From the NCBI GenBank assembly GCA_022767285.1, contig JALENY010000013.1, forward strand, positions 1 to 64,000: DNA of 64,000 nt, given 5' to 3'. The position numbers and the translations under genes were made by a program. The notes below the pieces were generated by a model. That model did not search any database and was not told the DNA's origin. It saw nothing but the letters and a program-made list of their open reading frames with translations. Below, piece by piece: positions 34,059 through 42,969 of this stretch (position 1 is its first letter; each line of letters begins with the position of its first letter). Source of the DNA: Lachnospiraceae bacterium. GTDB lineage: Bacteria > Bacillota > Clostridia > Lachnospirales > Lachnospiraceae.

Positions 34059-37000
34059 ATGCCAAAGAGAACAGATATCCATAAAGTCCTGATCATTGGT
34101 TCCGGACCAATCATAATCGGTCAGGCCTGTGAATTTGATTATTCTGGTACCCAGGCCTGTAAAGCCTTGAAAAAGCTGGGATATGAAATCGTACTTGTCA
34201 ACTCGAACCCCGCAACCATCATGACGGACCCGGAAACTGCCGATGTTACCTATATTGAGCCGTTAAATGTGGAGCGCCTGGAGCAGATTATTGCGAAAGA
34301 ACGCCCGGATGCGCTGCTTCCGAACCTGGGCGGTCAGTCCGGCCTGAATTTATGTGCAGAATTGAACAAAGCGGGAATTTTGGATAAATATCATGTGCAG
34401 GTTATTGGCGTACAGGTGGATGCCATTGAACGTGGTGAGGACCGCATTGAATTTAAAAATGCCATGAACGCACTGGGAATTGAGATGGCACGAAGCGAAG
34501 TTGCATACTCTGTCGAGCAGGCATTGGAGATCGCGGATAAACTGTCTTACCCGGTTGTTCTGCGCCCGGCTTACACCATGGGCGGTGCAGGAGGCGGTCT
34601 GGTTTATAATAAAGAGGAACTGCGCACCGTATGCGCGCGAGGCCTTCAGGCCAGTCTGGTCGGCCAGGTGCTGGTTGAGGAATCCATACTTGGCTGGGAA
34701 GAGCTGGAAGTCGAGGTTGTCCGTGATAAGGACAACAATATGATCACGGTATGCTTCATCGAGAACATCGATCCTATGGGCGTACACACCGGTGATTCAT
34801 TCTGTTCCGCACCTATGCTGACGGTATCCGAAGATGTCCGGAAACGTCTGAAAGAGCAGGCATTTAAAATTGTCGAGTCCGTACAGGTTATCGGCGGAAC
34901 AAACGTACAGTTTGCCCATGATCCGGTTACAGACCGTATCATTGTTATTGAAATTAACCCGCGTACGTCACGTTCGTCCGCGCTGGCTTCCAAAGCGACC
35001 GGTTTCCCCATCGCTCTGGTATCTGCCATGCTGGCTACCGGCCTGACGCTGAAAGATATTCCATGCGGCAAATACGGTACGCTGGATAAATATGAGCCGG
35101 ACGGAGACTATGTAGTAATCAAATTTGCGCGCTGGGCCTTTGAAAAATTCAAGGGAGTGGAAGACAAACTGGGTACTCAGATGCGCGCAGTGGGCGAAGT
35201 TATGAGCATCGGCAAGACCTATAAAGAGGCGTTCCAGAAGGCCATCCGCAGCCTGGAGACCGGCCGTTACGGCCTTGGCCATGCGAAAAATTTTGACTCG
35301 CTGACAAAAGAGCAGCTGCTTCAGAAGCTCATTACAGCTTCCAGTGAGCGTCATTTTATTATGTACGAAGCACTGCGTAAGGGCGCAACTGTGGAAGAAA
35401 TCAATGAGATCACCAAGGTAAAAACCTGGTTCATCCAGCAGATGAAAGAACTGGTTGAGGAAGAAGAAGCGCTGATGGCAAATAAGGGAAGCCTTCCGGC
35501 GGATGAGATGCTGATCACTGCCAAAAAAGATGGATTTTCCGATAAGTATTTGAGCCAGATCCTGGAAATTCCGGAAGAAGATATCCGCCGTCGCCGCATG
35601 GAACTGGGTGTGGAAGAAGCATGGGAAGGCGTCCACGTAAGCGGAACCGAAAACAGTGCTTATTATTATTCCACATATAATGCCGAAGATAAGAACCCTG
35701 TTAATACCGACAAACCGAAGGTAATGATTCTGGGCGGCGGTCCCAACCGAATCGGCCAGGGCATCGAATTTGACTACTGCTGTGTACATGCAGCTAAGGC
35801 TCTGAAAAAACTTGGTTTTGAGACGATTATTGTAAACTGTAATCCGGAGACCGTTTCCACCGATTATGATACCTCGGACAAACTATACTTCGAGCCGCTG
35901 ACGCTGGAAGATGTATTAAGTATTTATAAGAAAGAAAAACCGCTGGGTGTCATTGCTCAGTTTGGCGGACAGACTCCGCTGAATCTGGCAGCCGATCTGG
36001 AAAAGAACGGAGTGAAGATTCTGGGAACCGCTCCTTCTGTCATCGACCTGGCAGAAGACCGCGATCTCTTCCGGGAGATGATGGAAAAACTTGAGATCCC
36101 GATGCCGGAATCCGGAATGGCCACCACCGTTGAAGAAGCCATCGAGATCGCAAACGGAATCGGCTACCCGGTTATGGTTCGTCCTTCCTACGTATTGGGC
36201 GGACGCGGTATGGAAGTTGTCTACGACGATGAGAGTATGACCGGATATATGAAAGCGGCCGTTGGCGTTACTCCGGACCGTCCGATCCTGATTGACCGTT
36301 TCCTGAATCATGCCATGGAGTGCGAAGCGGATGCGATCAGTGACGGTACCCATGCATTTGTTCCGGCTGTTATGGAGCACATCGAGCTTGCCGGTGTTCA
36401 TTCCGGTGACTCCGCGTGTATCGTTCCTTCCGCACACATCAGTAAGGAAAACCTTGAAACCATAAAAGATTACACCAGAAAGATTGCAGAAGAGATGCAT
36501 GTAAAAGGTCTGATGAACATGCAGTATGCGATCGAAAACGGAAAAGTATATGTACTGGAAGCAAACCCGAGAGCATCCCGTACAGTGCCGCTGGTATCAA
36601 AGGTCTGCAACATCCGTATGGTTCCGCTGGCTGTCGAAATCATTACTTCCGAGCTGACCGGTCTTCCGTCACCGGTTCCGGCGCTGAAAGAGCAGGAAAT
36701 CCCGTACTACGGTGTAAAAGAGGCGGTATTCCCATTCAATATGTTCCCGGAAGTTGACCCACTGCTGGGACCGGAGATGCGTTCCACCGGAGAAGTTCTC
36801 GGTATGTCTCAGTCCTATGGAGAGGCATTTTACAAAGCGCAGGAAGCGACTCAGTCCGGACTTCCTCTGGAAGGCACGGTTTTGCTTTCTGTAAATCGAA
36901 AAGACAAGGAAGAAATCGTTGAAATCGCGCAGATTTTCGACGAAGTTGGTTTTAAGATTATGGCTACCGGAACCACCTGTGACCTGATCCGGGCAGCAGG

Positions 37001-37283
37001 TATTGAGGCTGAGAAAGTGAAAAAACTGTACGAAGGCCGTCCGAATGTATATGATTTCATTACCAACGGAAAAATCCAGCTGATCGTAAACTCCCCTGTC
37101 GGAAAAGACAGCGTTTATGATGACAGCTATCTGCGAAAAGCTGCGATTAAAGCAAAGGTTCCCTATATGACCACCATGGCTGCTGCAAAAGCAACTGCAA
37201 AGGGAATCCGTTATATAAAGAATCATGGAAACAGCGAAGTAAAATCCCTTCAGGAAATGCACAGCGAGATTCATGATAAATAA
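34059..37283 (+). CDS. carB: Carbamoyl-phosphate synthase large subunit
   Basis: The 1074-residue protein is full-length CarB (E. coli 1073). The two homologous halves each carry an ATP-grasp unit: GSGPIIIGQACEFDYSGTQA near the start and GGGPNRIGQGIEFDYCCVH at about 560. The C-terminal MGS-like domain (about 935-1074) has ATGTTCDLIRAAG for allosteric control. It makes carbamoyl phosphate from ammonia, bicarbonate and 2 ATP for arginine and pyrimidine synthesis, using glutamine-derived ammonia from CarA. AAAGGAGG precedes the ATG. carA is not adjacent, so it must lie elsewhere. Confidence 0.97.
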   Translation: MPKRTDIHKVLIIGSGPIIIGQACEFDYSGTQACKALKKLGYEIVLVNSNPATIMTDPETADVTYIEPLNVERLEQIIAKERPDALLPNLGGQSGLNLCAELNKAGILDKYHVQVIGVQVDAIERGEDRIEFKNAMNALGIEMARSEVAYSVEQALEIADKLSYPVVLRPAYTMGGAGGGLVYNKEELRTVCARGLQASLVGQVLVEESILGWEELEVEVVRDKDNNMITVCFIENIDPMGVHTGDSFCSAPMLTVSEDVRKRLKEQAFKIVESVQVIGGTNVQFAHDPVTDRIIVIEINPRTSRSSALASKATGFPIALVSAMLATGLTLKDIPCGKYGTLDKYEPDGDYVVIKFARWAFEKFKGVEDKLGTQMRAVGEVMSIGKTYKEAFQKAIRSLETGRYGLGHAKNFDSLTKEQLLQKLITASSERHFIMYEALRKGATVEEINEITKVKTWFIQQMKELVEEEEALMANKGSLPADEMLITAKKDGFSDKYLSQILEIPEEDIRRRRMELGVEEAWEGVHVSGTENSAYYYSTYNAEDKNPVNTDKPKVMILGGGPNRIGQGIEFDYCCVHAAKALKKLGFETIIVNCNPETVSTDYDTSDKLYFEPLTLEDVLSIYKKEKPLGVIAQFGGQTPLNLAADLEKNGVKILGTAPSVIDLAEDRDLFREMMEKLEIPMPESGMATTVEEAIEIANGIGYPVMVRPSYVLGGRGMEVVYDDESMTGYMKAAVGVTPDRPILIDRFLNHAMECEADAISDGTHAFVPAVMEHIELAGVHSGDSACIVPSAHISKENLETIKDYTRKIAEEMHVKGLMNMQYAIENGKVYVLEANPRASRTVPLVSKVCNIRMVPLAVEIITSELTGLPSPVPALKEQEIPYYGVKEAVFPFNMFPEVDPLLGPEMRSTGEVLGMSQSYGEAFYKAQEATQSGLPLEGTVLLSVNRKDKEEIVEIAQIFDEVGFKIMATGTTCDLIRAAGIEAEKVKKLYEGRPNVYDFITNGKIQLIVNSPVGKDSVYDDSYLRKAAIKAKVPYMTTMAAAKATAKGIRYIKNHGNSEVKSLQEMHSEIHDK

Positions 37284-37293
37284 AAGAAATCAG

Positions 37294-37353
37294 ATAGCCC
37301 TTATCGACCATAATACATGAGCGTTTGCCCGGATTATAGCTGATAGGGGCTAT
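37294..37353 (+). terminator. Long hairpin after carB
   Basis: ATAGCCCTTATC (37294-37305) pairs with GATAGGGGCTAT (37342-37353) with one G-T pair around a 36-base loop. Only a short T-rich tail follows, so termination may be partial, allowing read-through to the ClC gene. Confidence 0.5.
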
Positions 37354-37371
37354 TCTCTAGAGGAAGAAAAA

Positions 37372-38631
37372 ATGTTGGAATACGTAATATATTATTGGGA
37401 ACGATTGCGTCAGAACCTGTCAAATCTGGGAAAATGGCTTCTGCTTGCGGTATTGGTGGGTTGTATTGTGGGGGGGATCAGCAGCTTATTCTCCTTTGCA
37501 CTGACCGCAGTAACAAAATGCCGGGAAACCTACAGCTGGATGTTCTACTTGCTTCCCATATCCGGTCTGTGCATCGTGTTTCTCTATGAAACATTTGGGA
37601 AAAATGATGGCGGAACCAATCAGGTGCTTTCAACTCTGCGTTCGCAGGACGATGTACCGTTCCGTTCCGCGCCAATGATTTTTGTATCTACGGTATTGAC
37701 ACATTTGTGCGGAGGGTCCGCCGGTCGTGAAGGTGCAGCCATCCAGTTGGGCGGCAGCATTGCCAATCAGCTGGGCCGCTGGATCCGGTTGGACGAAGAA
37801 GACCGCCATGTGATTGTCATGTGCGGAATGAGCGCGGCATTTGCCGCATTATTCGGGACACCCATGGCAGCAGCTATTTTCGCCATGGAAGTGACCAGCG
37901 TGGGTACCATGTATTATACGGCGCTTATGCCCTGTATGATTGCCGCACTGATTGCCGGTGGATTTGCAGCCGGTCTCGGTATCCATCCGGAGGTCTTTCA
38001 TGTGAATAACATTCCGGATCTGACCATTTCGACCGGGCTGAAGATGGGCGTTATTGCATTTTTCTGTGCGCTTCTGAGCGTGTTTTTCTGCATTGCTCTG
38101 AAAACAATGGGAATGGCGTATCGCCGTTGGCTGAAAAACAAATATATCCGCGTGCTGGTGGCTTCCGGTGTTGTGATAGGAATTACGGCACTTTTGCATA
38201 CAACGGATTATATGGGTGCAGGAACCGGTCTGATCACACAGGCGATTGAGTATGGACAAGCCAGACCGCTTGACTTTTTCTGGAAGCTTCTTCTGACCGC
38301 TGTAACCATGAAGGCCGGTTTTAAGGGCGGTGAGATTGTTCCGGCTTTTTGCGTGGGAGCGACCTTTGGATGTGTTATGGGTCAGATTATCGGTCTGTCA
38401 CCGTCCATATGTGCCGCCTGCGGCATGGTGGCTCTTTTCTGCGGTGTGACAAACTGCCCGATTACATCTATGCTGATTGCTTTCGAACTGTTCGGTTTTG
38501 ACGGGGTGTCTTTTTATGTGATTGCTGTGGCAGTCAGCTATGCGGCTTCCGGATATTACAGCCTGTATAAGAATCAGACTATTATTTACTCAAAGTACAA
38601 AGCGAAATATGTGAACCAGAAGACAAGGTAG
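37372..38631 (+). CDS. ClC-family voltage-gated chloride channel/exchanger
   Basis: The 419-residue membrane protein carries the ClC signatures: GGSAGREGAAIQLGG with the gating glutamate, and GGEIVPAFCVGATFG corresponding to GxFxP. About ten hydrophobic helices fit a short ClC without CBS domains. It is likely a proton-coupled chloride or fluoride-type antiporter. The Met-less selectivity segment does not show the fluoride (Eric-type) pattern clearly, so chloride is preferred. It starts 88 bases after carB and is convergent with the alsT-like gene. Confidence 0.88.
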   Translation: MLEYVIYYWERLRQNLSNLGKWLLLAVLVGCIVGGISSLFSFALTAVTKCRETYSWMFYLLPISGLCIVFLYETFGKNDGGTNQVLSTLRSQDDVPFRSAPMIFVSTVLTHLCGGSAGREGAAIQLGGSIANQLGRWIRLDEEDRHVIVMCGMSAAFAALFGTPMAAAIFAMEVTSVGTMYYTALMPCMIAALIAGGFAAGLGIHPEVFHVNNIPDLTISTGLKMGVIAFFCALLSVFFCIALKTMGMAYRRWLKNKYIRVLVASGVVIGITALLHTTDYMGAGTGLITQAIEYGQARPLDFFWKLLLTAVTMKAGFKGGEIVPAFCVGATFGCVMGQIIGLSPSICAACGMVALFCGVTNCPITSMLIAFELFGFDGVSFYVIAVAVSYAASGYYSLYKNQTIIYSKYKAKYVNQKTR

Positions 38632-38643
38632 AGAGAAGAGAGA

Positions 38644-38698
38644 AATCCGTAGCACCATGGGGTCAAAGTTTTTTAACCCCGTGATGCTACGGATTTTC
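38644..38698. terminator. Bidirectional terminator that contains the alsT-like stop codon
   Basis: AATCCGTAGCA (38644-38654) pairs with TGCTACGGATT (38685-38695), with an inner GGGGT/ACCCC pairing. The right arm contains the stop codon (38687-38689) of the leftward transporter. It serves both convergent genes. Confidence 0.8.
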
Positions 38699-40072
38699 AA
38701 AATATTCCTTCGCCAGCCGGACAACTGTTCCGGATAACAGGAACAGAGCGATAAGGTTTGGAATAGCCATCAGACCGTTGAAGGTTTCGGCGATATCCCA
38801 CAGGAGCCCCAGATCCATGGTCGCGCCCACGATCGCTACCAGGGAATACAGGAACATAAATGGTTTGATTATTTTGCTTGAGAAGATAAATTCCGCACAC
38901 CTTGCACCGTACAGGCCCCATCCGAGAATGGTGGAAAACGCAAAACTGCACAGGGCGACTGCAGTGAATATGGATACCCAGCTTCCGTATGTGGAGGTAA
39001 AACCGCTGATGGTCAGCTCTGCGCCGGCTGGATTTCCGTACTGGATAGCTGTACCGCTGCAGAGGATGACAAGTGCGGTCAGTGTACAGATCACAATGGT
39101 GTCTGCGAACACTTCAAAAATACCGAAAAGTCCCTGCTTGACGGGCTTTTGTGTGTCGGCACATGCGTGAGCGATGGATCCGGTACCGAGACCGGCCTCA
39201 TTGGAGAAGATGCCGCGGGAAACCCCCTTTTTCATACTGGTAAAGAGCATGCCGACGGCTCCGCCGGTGACTGCCCGCGGATTAAATGCCCCATAGAAAA
39301 TAGAATAAAATACGGAAGGTATTTTACTAATGTTTAAGACTACAACACCGATTGCAAGAATAACATAAAATACTGCCATAAAAGGAACCAGTTTTTCGCA
39401 TACATTTCCGATTCGCTTAATACCGCCCAGCAGTACCAGACCCACTGCAAAAGCAATCACAATGCCGATGATCAGACTGACTGTCTTTGTCGTGTCTTCA
39501 CCGATGAGATTGTAATTCAGCAGTGCGGAGTTGATCGCTGTTGTAAAGGTATTGACCTGTGTGGCATTTCCGGTTCCGAATACGGTGATGACACCGAACA
39601 ATGAAAACAGGTATGCCAGAAAATGCCAGTTTTTGCTTAAGCCATTTTTGATATAATACATAGGGCCGCCAACGTAGTCGCCGTCTTTATTCTTTTCGCG
39701 AAAATGAACGGCTAAGGTAACCTCGGCAAATTTTGTACACATACCTAACAGGGCAGAAATCCACATCCAGAAAACAGCGCCGGGGCCGCCGATGGCGATG
39801 GCACCTGCCACACCGGCAATATTGCCTGTACCTACGGTTGCCGCCAGTGCGGTACAGACGGCCTGAAAAGGCGTGATGGAACCGTCCGAAGCAGTCTTCT
39901 TTTTGAACATACGACCGATGGTGGACTTAATCGCATAAGGAAATTTGCGGATCTGAACAAAGCGGGTACGGAAGCTTAAGATTAATCCAACACCGATGAT
40001 GCAGATCATAGCCGGTACGCCCCAGATGAAATTATTCACAACTTTGTTGATACTTTGGATTGTGTCGAGCAT
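38687..40072 (-). CDS. AGCS-family sodium:alanine/glycine symporter (AlsT-like)
   Basis: The 461-residue membrane protein belongs to the alanine-or-glycine:cation symporter family. Signatures include AVCTALAATVGTGNIAGVAGA near the N-terminus and GVSRGIFSNEAGLGTGS in the middle. About eleven hydrophobic helices are evident. It imports small neutral amino acids with sodium, and family members can carry D-alanine as well as L-alanine and glycine. It is divergent from the NSS transporter gene with a 337-base region between. The stop codon lies inside the shared terminator. Confidence 0.92.
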   Translation of the reverse strand: MLDTIQSINKVVNNFIWGVPAMICIIGVGLILSFRTRFVQIRKFPYAIKSTIGRMFKKKTASDGSITPFQAVCTALAATVGTGNIAGVAGAIAIGGPGAVFWMWISALLGMCTKFAEVTLAVHFREKNKDGDYVGGPMYYIKNGLSKNWHFLAYLFSLFGVITVFGTGNATQVNTFTTAINSALLNYNLIGEDTTKTVSLIIGIVIAFAVGLVLLGGIKRIGNVCEKLVPFMAVFYVILAIGVVVLNISKIPSVFYSIFYGAFNPRAVTGGAVGMLFTSMKKGVSRGIFSNEAGLGTGSIAHACADTQKPVKQGLFGIFEVFADTIVICTLTALVILCSGTAIQYGNPAGAELTISGFTSTYGSWVSIFTAVALCSFAFSTILGWGLYGARCAEFIFSSKIIKPFMFLYSLVAIVGATMDLGLLWDIAETFNGLMAIPNLIALFLLSGTVVRLAKEYFENP

Positions 40073-40409
40073 GTTGCTACCTCTTTTTTGTATTTTTTGT
40101 TTTTGAACCGGTTATTTGTATTTCGCTGTTTGGAACCGGTAAACAGCGGACGGGTTTGCCCGCTGTCCATCGGCGTTGACGTCGGAGTGCGCGGCTTTTT
40201 GCACAATAACATCAACGCGTTAATATTGTAAAATCATATCATAAAACAGAGCAAATGTACAGGAAATCCCGGCGGTTAACTTAGCATTTATTTAGAAAAT
40301 AAATTTACAACATTATATCTTAATAGTATAATTAGGTGCGATATCCTGTTTGGATATACCTTGCGGGCCGTGCCCGTTCATGCGAAAAAAATGAGGAGAT
40401 TGAGAGATT
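40073..40409. other. Divergent promoter region between two amino-acid transporters
   Basis: A GC-rich hairpin (ACAGCGG ... CCGCTGT, about 40143-40167) flanked by two GAACCGGT copies lies near the alsT-like start. The rightward promoter of the NSS gene lies near the other end. No gene is visible. The GAACCGGT copies could be operator half-sites. Confidence 0.45.
40304..40332 (+). promoter_or_regulatory. Promoter of NSS transporter gene
   Basis: TTTACA (40304-40309), 17-base spacer, TATAAT (40327-40332). The -10 is consensus. The leader to the ATG at 40410 is about 70 bases. Confidence 0.6.
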
Positions 40410-41870
40410 ATGAAGCGAGAAAAATTTGGGTCGCGTCTGGGATTTATTCTGGTGTCTGCCGGATGCGCGATCGGTATCGGAAATGTATGGAAATTTCCCT
40501 ATCTGTGCGGCGAGTATGGCGGGGCAGCCTTTATTCTGATTTATCTGCTGTTTTTATTGATTATGGGAATCCCTGTTCTGATTTGCGAGTTTGCGGTAGG
40601 TCGGGGCAGCCGCCTCAGTGTTGCCGCCGGTTTTGAGAAAATTGAGCCAAAGGGAGCACGCTGGCACCGCCTGAAGTGGATCGGAATCTTCGGCTGCTAT
40701 CTGTTGATGATGTTTTATACCTCGGTGGCAGGATGGATGCTCCATTACTGTTATAAGAGTCTGAAGGGTGAGTTTGAAGGGGCAACGCCGGATATGGTGA
40801 ACGCTGCTTTCGGTGACTTGCTGAGCAATGCACCTTCCATGATTTTCTGGACCATTCTGATCTGCCTGATTGGGTTTGGCGTATGCTTTTTCGGCCTTAA
40901 GGGAGGAATTGAGCGTGTGACTAAAGTAATGATGACAGCCCTTTTGCTGATTATGGTGGTACTTGCCGTGCATTCCGTTTTCCTGAAGGGGGCCGGTGAA
41001 GGGATTCGCTTTTATCTGATTCCGGACTTCGGGAAAATGGCGGAAGTCGGAATCGGAAATGTTATTTTCAACGCCATGAGCCAGGCATTCTTTACGCTGT
41101 CCATCGGTATCGGTGCTATGCATATTTTCGGTAGTTATCTGGACAAAGACAGAAGTCTCATGGGAGAGGCTGCTACCATTACGGTACTCGATACGTCGGT
41201 GGCTTTGATGGCAGGTTTTATTATCATTCCGGCATGCTTTGCCTTCGGCGTGGAGCCGGGAGCAGGACCAAGCCTGATTTTTATTACAATACCGAACATT
41301 TTTGCGCAGATGGCGGGCGGACGCATCTGGTCGGCACTGTTTTTCCTGTTCCTGACTTTTGCAGCCTTTTCCACCGTTGTGGCAGTATTTGAAAATCTGG
41401 TTTCCTTCAATATGGATATGCTGGGCTGGACGCGCAGGAAAAGCGTGGTAGTGTGCGGTATTTTGATTATTATACTGAGCATGCCCTGTGTGTTGGGATT
41501 TAATGTCTTCTCCGGCATACAGCCCCTTGGTGAGGGCAGTACGATTATGGATCTGGAAGATTTTATCGTGTCCAATAATCTGCTCCCCCTGGGAAGTCTC
41601 GGCTACGTGCTGTTTTGCACCAGGGAAAATGGCTGGGGATGGAAAAATTTCCTGGCGGAAGTAAACACCGGAACCGGAATCAGATTTCCGGCAGCGGTGC
41701 GCCCCTATGTGGCCTATGTACTTCCGCTTATGATTGTGGCGATTTATCTGAAGGGTTACTGGGATAAATTTGCCGGTATGGGAACGACGGCGCTGGTCGG
41801 CTGGATGACTGTGGCGGTGATTCTCCTTGGATTTGTGGCCTTCTGTGCTTCCGGAAAAGAAAGACAGTGA
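40410..41870 (+). CDS. NSS/SNF-family sodium-dependent amino-acid transporter
   Basis: The 486-residue membrane protein starts with the family signature GCAIGIGNVWKFPYLCGEYG (sodium site and unwound helix 1) and has about eleven to twelve helices, as in the MhsT/TnaT group of bacterial neurotransmitter:sodium symporters. Substrates are usually hydrophobic or aromatic amino acids; serine or tryptophan transport is also known in relatives. TGAGGAG leads the start. It lies ahead of a PHP gene and D-serine ammonia-lyase, which makes an amino-acid substrate used by that unit possible. Confidence 0.92.
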   Translation: MKREKFGSRLGFILVSAGCAIGIGNVWKFPYLCGEYGGAAFILIYLLFLLIMGIPVLICEFAVGRGSRLSVAAGFEKIEPKGARWHRLKWIGIFGCYLLMMFYTSVAGWMLHYCYKSLKGEFEGATPDMVNAAFGDLLSNAPSMIFWTILICLIGFGVCFFGLKGGIERVTKVMMTALLLIMVVLAVHSVFLKGAGEGIRFYLIPDFGKMAEVGIGNVIFNAMSQAFFTLSIGIGAMHIFGSYLDKDRSLMGEAATITVLDTSVALMAGFIIIPACFAFGVEPGAGPSLIFITIPNIFAQMAGGRIWSALFFLFLTFAAFSTVVAVFENLVSFNMDMLGWTRRKSVVVCGILIIILSMPCVLGFNVFSGIQPLGEGSTIMDLEDFIVSNNLLPLGSLGYVLFCTRENGWGWKNFLAEVNTGTGIRFPAAVRPYVAYVLPLMIVAIYLKGYWDKFAGMGTTALVGWMTVAVILLGFVAFCASGKERQ

Positions 41871-41900
41871 GGCAATTGTGGATTTGATCTTTCCGGGCAG

Positions 41901-41930
41901 GCATGCTATGTTGTATGTCAGCATGCTATG
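41901..41930. repeat. GCATGCTATG direct repeat
   Basis: GCATGCTATG at 41901-41910 is repeated at 41921-41930, each copy containing the palindrome GCATGC. It lies between the NSS and PHP genes and resembles the ATGCATGC-rich elements at 44269 and 52078 in this window. Confidence 0.4.
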
Positions 41931-42015
41931 CATGGAATTTTACAAAAACTTTACGGGAATATGATAGAGAAGAGCAGCGGCACGTGATATAAAAATATCG
42001 GAGGTGCTAAGAAGA

Positions 42016-42969
42016 ATGTGTATTACAGTTAACGGTTTCACGGAGAAGGGAAACTGGTACAAAGGAAATCTTCACTGTCATACTACGGATTCCGACGGCA
42101 GTCTGAATCCGCCCGAAGCAGTAAAATTATATAAGGAGCAGGGTTACAGCTTTCTGGCAATCAGTGATCACGACATCTATTCTGATTACCGGGATCAAGT
42201 TGACTGTGAAGACTTTATTATTTTGCCGGCCATCGAAGCCTCAGCGGTTTTGTATAAAGATGAGAACAGGAACCGCGCGGAAAGGCTGAGCATTCACCAT
42301 ATCCATGGCATTCTGGGAAATGAAAAGATGCAGAGGGAAGCAAAAAAAGGCCTGTTTACGCATCTGGAAAAATATCCGGCACGGCAGTTCTGTGCTGCCT
42401 GGGATGGCGCTAAAACGGCACAGGAACTGCAGGATGACTTAAAGGCGCACGGATGTATCACTATATATAATCACCCGGTGTGGTCCAGGGTAAAAGAAGA
42501 AGATTTTATCAATACGGAGGGCCTGACGGCACTGGAAATATATAATTACGGAACGGTAAATGAGAGTGCCACCGGGTTTGATACACTGCGCTGGGATGTA
42601 ATGCTGAGAAACGGGAAAAAGATTTTTGCAACCGCTTCGGATGACAATCATAATGACGGGGTCGTGGAAGACAGTTTTGGCGGTTTTATTGTTGTCAAGG
42701 CGCAGGAATTGACGCACGAATCCATAATCAATGCGATGATTGACGGGAATTATTATTCCTCATCCGGACCGCAGATCTATGACTGGGGAATAAAAAATGA
42801 TGTGGCATATGTCAAATGCAGCCCGGTCAGCAGAGTAAATTTTATGGCAGGAAATTACATTAATGCAGGCTATACCACGGTGTCTGAATCCGGAAAGGAC
42901 GATATCACACAGGCGGAATTTCATTTGCGGGGAAATGAAGCATGGAGGAAAAAACATGGAAAACTTTGA
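42016..42969 (+). CDS. PHP-domain phosphoesterase
   Basis: The 317-residue protein is a stand-alone PHP-domain enzyme: GNLHCHTTDSDGSLNPPEAV gives the first metal-ligand histidines, LAISDHDIYSDY the next motif, and a late DDNHND further ligands. It lacks a polymerase domain. Members hydrolyse phosphoesters with a trinuclear metal site. The start at 42016 has GGAGG eleven bases before; the GTG at 42004 in frame has none. Its 3' end overlaps the dsdA start region by 14 bases, so it is coupled to D-serine ammonia-lyase. The substrate is unknown. Confidence 0.82.
   Translation: MCITVNGFTEKGNWYKGNLHCHTTDSDGSLNPPEAVKLYKEQGYSFLAISDHDIYSDYRDQVDCEDFIILPAIEASAVLYKDENRNRAERLSIHHIHGILGNEKMQREAKKGLFTHLEKYPARQFCAAWDGAKTAQELQDDLKAHGCITIYNHPVWSRVKEEDFINTEGLTALEIYNYGTVNESATGFDTLRWDVMLRNGKKIFATASDDNHNDGVVEDSFGGFIVVKAQELTHESIINAMIDGNYYSSSGPQIYDWGIKNDVAYVKCSPVSRVNFMAGNYINAGYTTVSESGKDDITQAEFHLRGNEAWRKKHGKL

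Noticed and set aside
33776-34084. 102-codon open frame before carB
   Set aside because: It overlaps the carB start and ribosome site and has no similarity.
40554-41933. 459-codon open frame opposite the NSS transporter
   Set aside because: It is antisense to a strongly conserved membrane transporter and is very rich in His/Gln/Asn, typical of a shadow frame.
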